NCBI RefSeq assembly: GCF_041435095.1
Contig: NZ_CP108025.1
Span: 62,001-126,000 of the forward strand
DNA: 64,000 bases
Source: Kitasatospora sp. NBC_00315
GTDB taxonomy: Bacteria > Actinomycetota > Actinomycetes > Streptomycetales > Streptomycetaceae
Direction: 5' to 3'
Shown here piece after piece: positions 17,224 to 24,857 of the stretch. The notes under the pieces were generated by a model. It ran no database searches. It was not told the DNA's origin and worked only from the letters and a program-made list of their open reading frames with translations. Within the stretch, counting starts at the first letter, position 1; every line of letters begins with the position of its first letter. Position numbers and translations under genes: made by a program.

Positions 17224-17979
17224 GTCCGAATCCCCTGTCGGGCCGGAAGCCACCGCTTTTCGCGCGGACAGCCGCTTGTCGCGCCCATCCTGGGTCACCC
17301 CGGGGTGACTGGCAACCCGCCAACCCGCACTGGCGGCGCGCCTGCCCCGGTCGTCCGCCAGGCGCACGGCCGGGCGTACGGCGGTGCACGGCCCGGGCGT
17401 CCCCCGCTCGTCGCAGGCTCCGGGAGCACGACGCGACCGCCGTTCCGCGCCCGGCGCCCGGCCGTCGCCGTGAACGTCCGGCCGGCGGGACGGGGCCACT
17501 GTCCCTGGCTCCACCCCGCCGACAGCTCTCGGCTCACCGCGGCGGCGGCATGTACGCGGGGCCGTTCGGGTGATTCGTCGTTCAGTACCGAGGCCGGCCG
17601 AGGATCACCGAGCTATCCGCCCGCAGGTACTACCGCGTGCTGGCCGGAGTCCGAACCCGACGGCCACCTGCTCGCGGCCGACAGGCCTGCCGCGGTACGG
17701 ATCGACCGGCCGACACGTTCTGCGAAGGCGCCCCGGTGACCGGCACGGACGAGGCGGTCCAGCCGATCGGCCGAGCCGGCGGGACGATCGTCCGGCACCG
17801 AGGATCATCGCGGTGACCCGGTCCAGTTCGTGGGCGGCCTGCTCGTCGTCGGGTGCTCTCCAGCTTCCTTGTCCTCGGAGACAGCCGCCGCTGAGGCATG
17901 GCTTCCAACGTATCCGATCCAGTTACCTGGGACTCTGCGTACCGGAGGTCTTCTCCCGGTGCGCAGAGCCGGTCCGGTG
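17224..17979. other. 756-base gap without a recognisable gene
   Basis: Only short, low-bias frames on both strands. It separates the dhaKL promoter from the end of the amidohydrolase gene. Possibly old decayed sequence. Confidence 0.35.
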
Positions 17980-19215
17980 TCAGGCGGCGGTGAGGCGGGT
18001 GCCGCGGCGCCAGACGGCGCGGGTGTTAAGGGTGTCGCTGATGGTGGTGGTGGGGTCGCCGTCGACCAGGAGCAGGTCGGCTCGCAGTCCTGCGGCGATG
18101 CGTCCGCGGTCGTCCAGGCCGAAGCGGTGGGCGGGGGTGTGGGTTGCGGCACGCAGGGCCTGGAGGGGGGTCAGGCCGGCTTGGACGAGGTACTGGAGTT
18201 CGTGGTGCAGGCTGGCGCCGTGGGCCATGCCGCCCAGGAACGTCTCGGGCAGGGAGACGTCGGTGCCGGCCAGGATGTCGACGCCGGCGTCGTGGAGTGC
18301 CTTGACCGAGTCGAGGACGTCCTGCAGCCTGCCCTGGGGGTAGCCGTTGTAGCTGCTGTTCAGGGTGTCCAGCCAGGCCCGGTCCAGGCGGGAGCTGACC
18401 CGCGGGTCCTGGGCCAGGGCGTGGCCGGTGATGCCCATCATGGAGGCGTCCAGGACCACGCAGGGGATCACGAACGCGCCGGAGGCCGCGACCAGGTCGA
18501 TGATCTCGTCGGTGTGCGGCTGGTCCATGAACAGGTGGGCCAGGCCGTCGATGCCGGCCTCGATCGCCATCCGGGTGGCATCCACGGTCAGGGTGTGGGC
18601 GACGGTGAGCATGCCGTGCCGTTTGGCCTCGGCGACCCCGGCGTTCAAGGTGGCCTGGTCGAGCATGGGCAGACCGGGGTGACCCTCGACACTGCCGTCG
18701 TCGACCATGAACTTGATGTAGTCCGAGCCCGACGCGACCAGCTGCGGGACGAAGTCGACGGCTTCCTGCGGGGTGCTGGAGAAGGGCATCACCGGCATGG
18801 TGGCCGGGCGCCGCTGCGGAGCCCCTTGACCGCCGCCGAACGTGAAGCCTTCGGGGATCAGCTCGCTGGGGTGGCCACCGGGCGGGGTGATCCCGAAGCC
18901 TGCGGAGCGCACGTCGGCGACTGCGTCGTTGTCCGTGATGTGCGCGCGGTTGGGTTCGGTGTTGATGCCCTGCATCTCCAGCTCGGTGGTCACTCCGAAC
19001 CGCAGCGCCAGGGCGAGGGCGGGCTCGCCGGTGTGGACATGGGCGTCGAACAGACCCGGCAACAGGGTCCCGCCATCGGCATCGACCACCTGCGCCCCGG
19101 CGGGCACCGGGCCGCCGACGGCCGCGATCCGCGTGTCCTGGACCACGACGGTCCTCTCCTGCAAGACGCGCTCGCCGTCGAAGACGCGCGCGTTGGTGAT
19201 GGCTGTGATGGTCAT
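17980..19215 (-). CDS. Amidohydrolase (imidazolonepropionase/prolidase-like)
   Basis: 411 residues from the ATG at 19215 (AAGGGA upstream). It has the amidohydrolase pattern: a beta-sandwich start (TITAITNARVFDGERVLQER), the metal motif LLPGLFDAHVHTGEP, the later TVAHTLT and LAHLFMDQPH histidines, and DILAGTDVSLP with the metal-binding Asp. The C-terminal sandwich ends in GLRADLLLVDGDPTTTISDT. Substrate cannot be read; likely a small cyclic amide, peptide or lactam. It is divergent from a MarR regulator that probably controls it. Confidence 0.8.
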   Translation of the reverse strand: MTITAITNARVFDGERVLQERTVVVQDTRIAAVGGPVPAGAQVVDADGGTLLPGLFDAHVHTGEPALALALRFGVTTELEMQGINTEPNRAHITDNDAVADVRSAGFGITPPGGHPSELIPEGFTFGGGQGAPQRRPATMPVMPFSSTPQEAVDFVPQLVASGSDYIKFMVDDGSVEGHPGLPMLDQATLNAGVAEAKRHGMLTVAHTLTVDATRMAIEAGIDGLAHLFMDQPHTDEIIDLVAASGAFVIPCVVLDASMMGITGHALAQDPRVSSRLDRAWLDTLNSSYNGYPQGRLQDVLDSVKALHDAGVDILAGTDVSLPETFLGGMAHGASLHHELQYLVQAGLTPLQALRAATHTPAHRFGLDDRGRIAAGLRADLLLVDGDPTTTISDTLNTRAVWRRGTRLTAA

Positions 19216-19286
19216 GGCCGATTCCCTTGCTCTGACATTCGATCCCGCGCCCGCGGGTCCCCGATGGACGGGATTACATGACACAC

Positions 19287-19300
19287 AGCATACATATGCT
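19287..19300. promoter_or_regulatory. Palindrome in amidohydrolase/MarR gap
   Basis: AGCATACATATGCT: six-base arms around CA, immediately followed by TTGACA (19300-19305), which could be a -35 box. The location between divergent genes and the size suit a MarR dimer site. Confidence 0.45.
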
Positions 19301-19349
19301 TGACATCAGACTTGTGCATGCTCCGACTCCTTCGCTTAGAGTGGGGGGC

Positions 19350-19802
19350 ATGAGCACTGACGACACACCCATGGACGACGAGACGCTGCTGGAAGGCATC
19401 GGACCGGACTTCTCACGGCTGCGCCGTCACGCTCCGACCTCCCGAAAGGACGCTTCCCGCCTCCTGGTCCTCAACGTTGTGGCCGACGCGACCGGTGAGA
19501 TGACGGTCGGCACCCTGGCCGAGGAACTCATCACCGACCCGTCGGTCGCCAGCCGGATGGTCTCCGACTGCATCTCCGGCGGCTACCTGCGCCGCGCCGT
19601 CTCCCAGCAGGACGGCCGCCGCACCGTCCTGGAGGTCACCACCGAGGGGCACACCCTGCGAGCCCACTTCGCAGCCCAGCAGCGCCAGATCTTCGAACTC
19701 ATCACCGCTCAGTGGGCTGCAACCGACCGCATCCGGTTCGCCCGCCTGCTGCACCGCTACGTCGAGGACAGCGCCACCTACCGCCAGGCAACCAATCCCT
19801 AG
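19350..19802 (+). CDS. MarR-family transcriptional regulator
   Basis: 150 residues from the ATG at 19350 behind GTGGGGGG. The winged helix covers LLVLNVVADATGEMTVGTLA, EELITDPSVASRMVSDCISG and YLRRAVSQQDGRRTVLEVTT, where the D-x-R wing motif is in QQDGRR. C-terminal dimer helices follow. An ATG 72 bases upstream (19278) is possible but would cover the palindrome. It probably regulates the divergent amidohydrolase and itself. Confidence 0.8.
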   Translation: MSTDDTPMDDETLLEGIGPDFSRLRRHAPTSRKDASRLLVLNVVADATGEMTVGTLAEELITDPSVASRMVSDCISGGYLRRAVSQQDGRRTVLEVTTEGHTLRAHFAAQQRQIFELITAQWAATDRIRFARLLHRYVEDSATYRQATNP

Positions 19803-19863
19803 ACCACCGGCCCGGCGGCTCCTGCATGGCCTGGACCCGATCGCCCTTCCTGCACCAGCAGCT

Positions 19864-19954
19864 GGAGTCAAATCTCACCTACCCAAGGGGATCCCCAGAG
19901 CACCGGGTGGAGTCAGGACTCACCTACATGTGGAGTCGCCCGCCCGTCACCTAC
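19864..19954. repeat. Three GGAGTC-n-TCACCTAC repeats
   Basis: GGAGTC followed by TCACCTAC occurs at 19864-19882 (5-base gap), 19909-19927 (5-base gap) and 19932-19954 (9-base gap), in a 331-base gene-free gap (19803-20133) between convergent genes. The origin is unclear; it may be decayed tandem sequence or a binding array. Confidence 0.45.
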
Positions 19955-20133
19955 CCAGCCAGGACGGGTTCTGCGAACGGCCACCTGCGGATTCGTGAGC
20001 AGTACCGGTGTGTTCGCAGAACTCTCGCAACTGGTCATTTGTGAGAATCACGCAGCACCCGGCCGTAGCCGCTGCGCTCGGGTACGCGGGCCGATCTGTT
20101 CCGTGCATGGAAGCCCCGGCCACGCCTGGCGGT

Positions 20134-21120
20134 TCAACCCGTGAGGGTGTTGAGCCAGCCGGTCAGCAGACGGTTGATCTCCTCGGGGTGTTCCTGCTGG
20201 ATCCAGTGGCCGCAGCCCTCTACGAGGTGGGAGGCGGTCAGGCCGGGGAGGGTGGTGGGGAAGGCGTCGATAGCGTCGGACATCCAGGTGGTGGAGGCGT
20301 CCAGGGCGCCGCCGATGAACAGGGATGGCTGCTTGATCGGGGCTCCGCGGTGGGGGGCGAGGTCCTCCCAGTCGCGGTCCACGTTGCGGTAGCGGTTGAG
20401 GGCGCCCGTCAGACCCGTGCGCTCGAACTCTCCGGCGTAAACGTCGAGGTCGTCCTCGGCCAGCCAGGCCGGGAGGATGCCGGCCGGAAAACGGTCACGC
20501 AGCTGGCCGCCGTGGGAGACGAAGTGCGGCTCGGGCTCGCCCTGGGTGGGCATGGTGTCGGCGGACAGGGCGGCGTAGAAGCCCGCGAGCCAGCCCCGCA
20601 CGTCAGGCTCGATCTCCGTCTCGGCGCGGCCGGGCTCCTGGAAGTAGGAGACGTAGAACTCCTGCTCGGGGCCGCCGATCTGGTCGAAGATGTCGGTGGG
20701 GCGGGGGCCGCCGGGCGGCGCGTACGGGACGCTCAGCAGGGCGACGGCCCGGAAGACCTCGGGGTGGAGCAGGGCAGAGGTGGCGGCGATGTTGGAGCCC
20801 CAGTCGTGGCCGACGACCACCGCGTTCTCCTCGCCGAGGGCGCGCACGAGGGCGACGTTGTCCTCCACCAGGTCCAGCATCCGGTAGGCATCGGTCTCCG
20901 CAGGCTTGGAGGAGCGGCCGTAGCCGCGCACGTCGAGCGCCACCGCCCGGTAGCCGGCCGCGGCGAGGGCCGGGAGCTGGCGGCGCCAGGAGTACCAGGA
21001 CTCGGGGAAGCCGTGCACGAGCAGGACCAGCGGGCCGGTGCCCTGCTCGACCAGGTGCAGGCGCCCGGCAGGGGCATCGACGGTGCGGTGGCGGAGTGCG
21101 GCGGACAGCTCGGGCTGCAT
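20134..21120 (-). CDS. Alpha/beta hydrolase, epoxide hydrolase type
   Basis: 328 residues. Motifs: oxyanion-hole VHGFPESWYSWR, nucleophile elbow VVVGHDWGSNIA with Asp as nucleophile (as in epoxide hydrolases and haloalkane dehalogenases), the YVSYFQEPGRAETEIE cap segment, and a late EGCGHWIQQEHPEEIN with the catalytic His. The HGFPESW and cap pattern favour soluble epoxide hydrolase over dehalogenase. The gene is divergent to an XRE-cupin regulator with a palindrome between them. Confidence 0.82.
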   Translation of the reverse strand: MQPELSAALRHRTVDAPAGRLHLVEQGTGPLVLLVHGFPESWYSWRRQLPALAAAGYRAVALDVRGYGRSSKPAETDAYRMLDLVEDNVALVRALGEENAVVVGHDWGSNIAATSALLHPEVFRAVALLSVPYAPPGGPRPTDIFDQIGGPEQEFYVSYFQEPGRAETEIEPDVRGWLAGFYAALSADTMPTQGEPEPHFVSHGGQLRDRFPAGILPAWLAEDDLDVYAGEFERTGLTGALNRYRNVDRDWEDLAPHRGAPIKQPSLFIGGALDASTTWMSDAIDAFPTTLPGLTASHLVEGCGHWIQQEHPEEINRLLTGWLNTLTG

Positions 21121-21198
21121 GGGGTCTTCTCTCGGTTCGCGGGTGGACGCAGGTACGCATCGATCATGCGGCGCAGCGACCGTCCACCGCGATTACCC

Positions 21199-21213
21199 TT
21201 GCCAATCTGGCAA
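21199..21213. promoter_or_regulatory. Perfect palindrome TTGCCA-n3-TGGCAA
   Basis: TTGCCAATCTGGCAA lies between the divergent hydrolase (start 21120) and regulator (start 21264) genes. It is the only strong dyad in the gap and a good candidate for the XRE regulator's binding site. Confidence 0.55.
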
Positions 21214-21263
21214 ACTTGCAGGACAGGATGGTGGAACGGCACGTCCGGAAGGGAGCAGAGCGG

Positions 21264-21869
21264 GTGACAGGCGACGAAGTGGCCGACACGCTGGCGGCGA
21301 TGGGCCCCCGGCTGCGGGCCGCACGCGAACACCGCGGCTCCACGCTCACCGGCGTCAGCTGCGCGACCGGCATCGCCCCGAGCACGCTGTCGCGGATCGA
21401 GACCAGCCGACGCAAGCCCACCCTGGAAGTGGTGCTGCAGTTGGCGAAGGAGTACGGCGTCTCCCTGGACGAGCTGGCCGGCACCGCTCCCGCCGCCGAG
21501 CCCCGCACCTCCGCGCTCCAGCGTTTCGGCGACGACAAGGCGGTGCTGCCGCTGACCCGGTACGTCGGGGGCCTGCACGCCCACAAGCACGTCCTACCCG
21601 CCGTCCAAGAGCCGCCCGCGCGGCCCCGGCAGGTCTCCCACGACGGCTGGGAATGGCTGTGCGTCCTGTACGGGCGGTTGTGGCTCGCACTCGGCGACCA
21701 GGACCTCGTCCTGAGTGCCGGGGACGTCGCCGAGTTCGACACCCGCAATCCCCATGGGGTCGCGAACGCCGGTCCCGGCGGCCCGGTCGAGTACCTGATC
21801 ATGTTCGGGCCGCAGGGAGAGCGCCTGCGACCGCGCACCCCGCCCGCCCCCGGCCCCAGGGCCCGGTAG
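21264..21869 (+). CDS. XRE-family regulator with C-terminal cupin
   Basis: 201 residues from the GTG at 21264; AAGGGAG sits 8 bases before it, so I prefer this to the upstream ATG at 21228. The HTH is in RLRAAREHRGSTLTGVSCAT, GIAPSTLSRIETSRRKPTLE. The second half is a cupin barrel (HKHVLPAVQEPP, WEWLCVLYGRLWLALGDQDL, LSAGDVAEFDTRNPHGVANA). Such proteins sense a small molecule in the cupin. It probably controls the divergent hydrolase. The stop codon lies in the first unit of a 49-base tandem repeat. Confidence 0.82.
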   Translation: MTGDEVADTLAAMGPRLRAAREHRGSTLTGVSCATGIAPSTLSRIETSRRKPTLEVVLQLAKEYGVSLDELAGTAPAAEPRTSALQRFGDDKAVLPLTRYVGGLHAHKHVLPAVQEPPARPRQVSHDGWEWLCVLYGRLWLALGDQDLVLSAGDVAEFDTRNPHGVANAGPGGPVEYLIMFGPQGERLRPRTPPAPGPRAR

Positions 21870-21954
21870 CAAGCAGCGAACGAACGGCCTGACGTCTTCC
21901 GAGCACAGGGCCCGGTAGCAAGCAGCGAACGAACGGCCTGACGTCTTCCGAGCA
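21857..21954. repeat. 49-bp perfect tandem duplication
   Basis: Two identical 49-base units (21857-21905 and 21906-21954) starting CAGGGCCCGGTAGCAAGCAG. The first contains the end and stop codon of the XRE-cupin gene. Perfect identity implies a recent duplication. Confidence 0.9.
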
Positions 21955-22067
21955 CCGGAGCGTTGCGGCTGCCGGGCTTCCTACGCCGTCAGCCGAGCCG
22001 CCGACCGGCCCGAGGTCTCGGGTTGACCGTCGTGGTCGGCGGAGCGGACCTGCCTTTTCACTACCAG

Positions 22068-22269
22068 CGAGTACGTTCCGCGGCTGCGGGAACGGCCGGC
22101 CCGCGAGCACGGGCTGGTCCAGGACGCGGTCGAACGTGGTTGGCCTCGTGAGGTCGAACGGCACACCGCGATCTCCGGCCGGATCTGCGAACTCCTCGAA
22201 GAACTCGGTGAGTCCACTGCCTCAGACGCGCTCGGGGATGCGTATCTCTTCTTCGAACCGGTTCATTGA
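22068..22269 (+). pseudogene. C-terminal fragment, integrase-like or unknown
   Basis: An open frame without a start reads EYVPRLRERPAREHGLVQDA, then VERGWPREVERHTAISGRIC, then ELLEELGESTASDALGD, and stops at 22269. The Arg-rich helix and G-W-P-R-E-(V/I)-E-R-H motif recall C-terminal tails of Streptomyces site-specific recombinases or small transfer proteins, but I am not certain. The 5' part is missing. Confidence 0.35.
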
Positions 22270-22287
22270 CGTCCCGTCGCAACGCGG

Positions 22288-22731
22288 TCAGGAGCCCACC
22301 GGGGTGCCGTCGGGCTTCCGCCCGACGGCCGACGCGAGGACGGCGGGGAGGTCGGCTGCTGGGACGGCGGTGCGCACCTCCGCCAGGACACGGGGGAAGT
22401 CGTCGTCATCGATGCGACCCAGGTACTCCTGGCGCAGCCGGTGGATGACCTCGACAAGCTCCGGCCGCAGCCGCATCCAGGCGCGGGACCTGCGGATCTC
22501 CTCCTCGACCCGATCCATGAACCAGCGCATGACCTGGTACGGGATGTCCAGGTGTCCACCCCGGGGGTCGAAGCACAGCATCGGCTCCCGCACCGGGTCC
22601 TCGTCGGGGACAACGGCGGTCACAAGAGCTCGTTGATCGGCGACAAGGTGCAGTTCCAGATACCAGGCGTCGTCCGGGACCGAGTACATCACGGTGATCG
22701 CGTAGTCGCCGTCGGGGTGCGGGAAGGGCAT
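22288..22731 (-). CDS. Hypothetical protein, 147 aa
   Basis: Reads MPFPHPDGDYAITVMYSVPD, DAWYLELHLVADQRALVTAV and so on, and ends in a helical region (EVIHRLRQEYLGRIDDDDFP). No signal peptide or membrane segment. Good codon bias and a continuous frame suggest a real cytosolic protein. Family not recognised. Confidence 0.55.
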   Translation of the reverse strand: MPFPHPDGDYAITVMYSVPDDAWYLELHLVADQRALVTAVVPDEDPVREPMLCFDPRGGHLDIPYQVMRWFMDRVEEEIRRSRAWMRLRPELVEVIHRLRQEYLGRIDDDDFPRVLAEVRTAVPAADLPAVLASAVGRKPDGTPVGS

Positions 22732-22829
22732 GGCCGCATGCTGCCACAGCCGTTCGGCGGCGGTTCGCCAATATCAGGTGTGGACGGTCACGCAATTCCC
22801 CCAGGCTGTCATCCCGTCGTTCCGGAGGA

Positions 22830-23439
22830 TGCTGTCACGTTGTCGGGCGGTCTGGGATGATCTTCGGGCCATCGGTGTCCGGGAGGGGAATCGTCCGTGT
22901 CGTCCGTGCTGCCGTCGTACAGCAACCACCGATATCCGGTGGAGGTCATCTCGCATTGCGTGTGGCTGTACTTCCGCTTCCCGCTCAGCTTCCGGGAGGT
23001 GGAGGAGCTGATGCTGCAGCCTGGTGTGACCGTGTCCTACGAGACCATCCGCCGCTGGTGCCTGAAGTTCGGGCAGGCCGAACGGCCTGCGCCGGCGGCG
23101 GCCCGCGGCCCGCGACAAGTGGCACCTGGACGAGGTCTTCGTCAAGATCAACGGTGAGCGGCACTTCCTGTGGCGGGCCGTGGACCACGACGGGAACGTG
23201 CTCGACGTCCTGGTCCAGTCGAAGCGGGACGCCAAGGCCGCCAAGCGGTTCATGGCCAAACTGACGAAGAAGCAGTGCCGGGTCCCCCGGGTGCTGGTGC
23301 TGCCATCCGACACGTCATCTGGGACCACATCACCGGCGCCGCCGGCCTGCCCGCCGCGGCCTGAACCAGACCCACCAGCAGGGCCCAGACACGCCTCGAC
23401 GCGACGTCACACAATCAAGCATCCGACACCGTGACAGCA
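22830..23439 (+). mobile_element. IS6-type element, internally deleted copy
   Basis: The terminal inverted repeats are TGCTGTCACGTTGTCGG at 22830-22846 and, inverted, 23423-23439 (16 of 17 bases match). Between them is an IS6-type transposase gene lacking its middle. At about 610 bp this is a non-autonomous derivative. No 8-bp target duplication is visible. A second copy with the same left end starts at 49941. Confidence 0.7.
22897..23364 (+). pseudogene. IS6-family transposase, frameshifted and internally deleted
   Basis: The first frame reads SNHRYPVEVISHCVWLYFRF, PLSFREVEELMLQPGVTVSY, ETIRRWCLKFGQA. After about 23071 the reading moves to another frame (DKWHLDEVFVKING, with the first catalytic Asp, then VDHDGNVLDVLVQSKRD, AKRFMAKLTKKQCRVPRVLV). 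It then jumps to the gene's end, AIRHVIWDHITGAAGLPAAA and stop at 23364 in a third frame. The segment with the second Asp and the Glu is deleted. Inactive. Confidence 0.75.
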
Positions 23440-23565
23440 CCCGGACAGCCCCTCCCCGGCCGCGCACCGCCCCGCCCGTACGCAGGTACGCAGAGCCCGT
23501 TGCGCACGCCGGTGCGCAAGCCGCAGGGCCGATCGCGCAGGATCGCCGGGCCGGCCGAGCACGCG

Positions 23566-23600
23566 GAGGCGGCCCGCCGATCAGGTCGGCGGGCCGCCTC
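23566..23600 (-). terminator. Perfect 15-bp hairpin
   Basis: GAGGCGGCCCGCCGA, a 5-base loop, and the exact complement, 11 bases downstream of the stop of the small minus-strand gene at 23612. Intrinsic terminator. Confidence 0.75.
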
Positions 23601-23611
23601 GCACTACAGGA

Positions 23612-23911
23612 TCAGTAGGACAGATCGCCCTGTCCCTGGATCACACGGCCGGCGATGTAGAGGTCGCCGGCGGAGTCGAGAATGGCGATGACCTTCTTCT
23701 CGGTTCCGTGGAAGGTGCTGAAGACGATCCTGTCCCCCTCCTGGCTGGTGGAATGGTTCGTGTTCACCGAGAGCTCGATACCAAGCGGCGAGCTGATGAC
23801 CACGTCCTGCTTTCCGGCATCCGAGAACTTCGGGCTGGGCCGCAGCCCGATTCGCCCGTGAGTATCGCCCTCGTCCCAGTCCGTCGCCACGCCGAGATCC
23901 ACGTCAGGCAT
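23612..23911 (-). CDS. Small actinobacterial protein, DUF6342-like
   Basis: 99 residues from the ATG at 23911 (GAGGGG upstream). Sequence MPDVDLGVATDWDEGDTHGR, IGLRPSPKFSDAGKQDVVIS, then VNTNHS, IVFSTFHG, and a GDLYIAGRVIQGQGDLSY end. This pattern (D-x-H-x-R-I-G-x-R-P, ending G-x-G-x-L-S-Y) occurs in a family of small Streptomyces proteins I recall as DUF6342; the name should be verified. Beta-rich, without a signal peptide. Function unknown. It has its own terminator. Confidence 0.65.
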   Translation of the reverse strand: MPDVDLGVATDWDEGDTHGRIGLRPSPKFSDAGKQDVVISSPLGIELSVNTNHSTSQEGDRIVFSTFHGTEKKVIAILDSAGDLYIAGRVIQGQGDLSY

Positions 23912-24111
23912 AAGGTACCCCTCGATATCCGGCGGCACCGTGCTCCCGCCGTGCGGCCGCATACTTCCGCGACAACAGGCAGAATGCACTCACCGCACCC
24001 ATTTAGCGTTTCCCGGCCACGCGGAGTGCAGGCCAGGTCGAACACAATGAGTAACCTATGCCGCTGGACCGAAAGTGTCACTAGTCGGAATTGGTTCACT
24101 TATTCTTCGGC

Positions 24112-24857
24112 CTGATCTTGCTTGACTGCAAAGATCCTCGCGAAAGACCCACTCGCCCCACGCACATCAAAAAGCCGGTAGGAGGACGTACCCGACCAGC
24201 TACCGCCCTCGATACGGCAGTCTCGAATGGGCTAAAACTGACTGGAAATCACCATCGCGATTCCGGAGCAACTCCCGTGACAGCGACCTTTGCCCCTCCA
24301 GCACTGCATCCGGTCACCCCGCGTCCAACCCGGAGCACCGCCCGGTACTGTCAGGCGGGTCAGTCGGCGCGGACAGCCAGGGAAGAAGTGATGCGTACCC
24401 AGGACGTCGTGGTCGGCGAGACCGATATCGCGAGCACCCTGGCCAACTGCAGCTGCCGCTCGGCCAGCCATCGCGCGAAGGCCCAGTCCGCCGGGCGTTC
24501 AGCTCTGAGTCGTCTGGGGCTGTGGGCCGCCGACGGGCTTGGGTGAGCCTTCGCCTTGGCCCGGCCGGGCGGGTGCGTACGCACCCGCGTACCCGGACCG
24601 TGGCGCCTGGGCCTGCGGTCCGGACGCAGCTGGCCGCGAGCTGGAGAAGAACCGGCCGGTGAACGCCACGTTCTACGGCGTGAAGAGCGCCGAGTTCCAG
24701 GCGTAGCCGTGCGACCTGGTGGCCCGCCGCTGCCTTCCCGGGGGCGGCGGGCCACTGCTGTGACCTGCGTACGAGGCGCCGGGTGCTCATCGCGGCGACG
24801 AGGTCAGTGCCGGTCGTCCGACACTGCGGGCGGCCAGGGCGCCGGGGCCGGTTGTTG
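24112..24857. other. Gap with possible small ORF and a stray gene end
   Basis: A small + frame, 24391-24546 (51 codons, MRTQDVVVGETDIASTLANC, preceded by AGGGAAGAAG), may be a gene. Just after it another + frame without a start reads YPDRGAWACGPDAAGRELEK, NRPVNATFYGVKSAEFQA and stops at 24706, which looks like the true C terminus of a lost protein. Neither can be named. The part before 24350 is AT-richer and empty. Confidence 0.35.

Noticed and set aside
19864..19954. CRISPR-like array
   Set aside because: Repeats are short, spacers unequal, only three units, and no cas genes are present.
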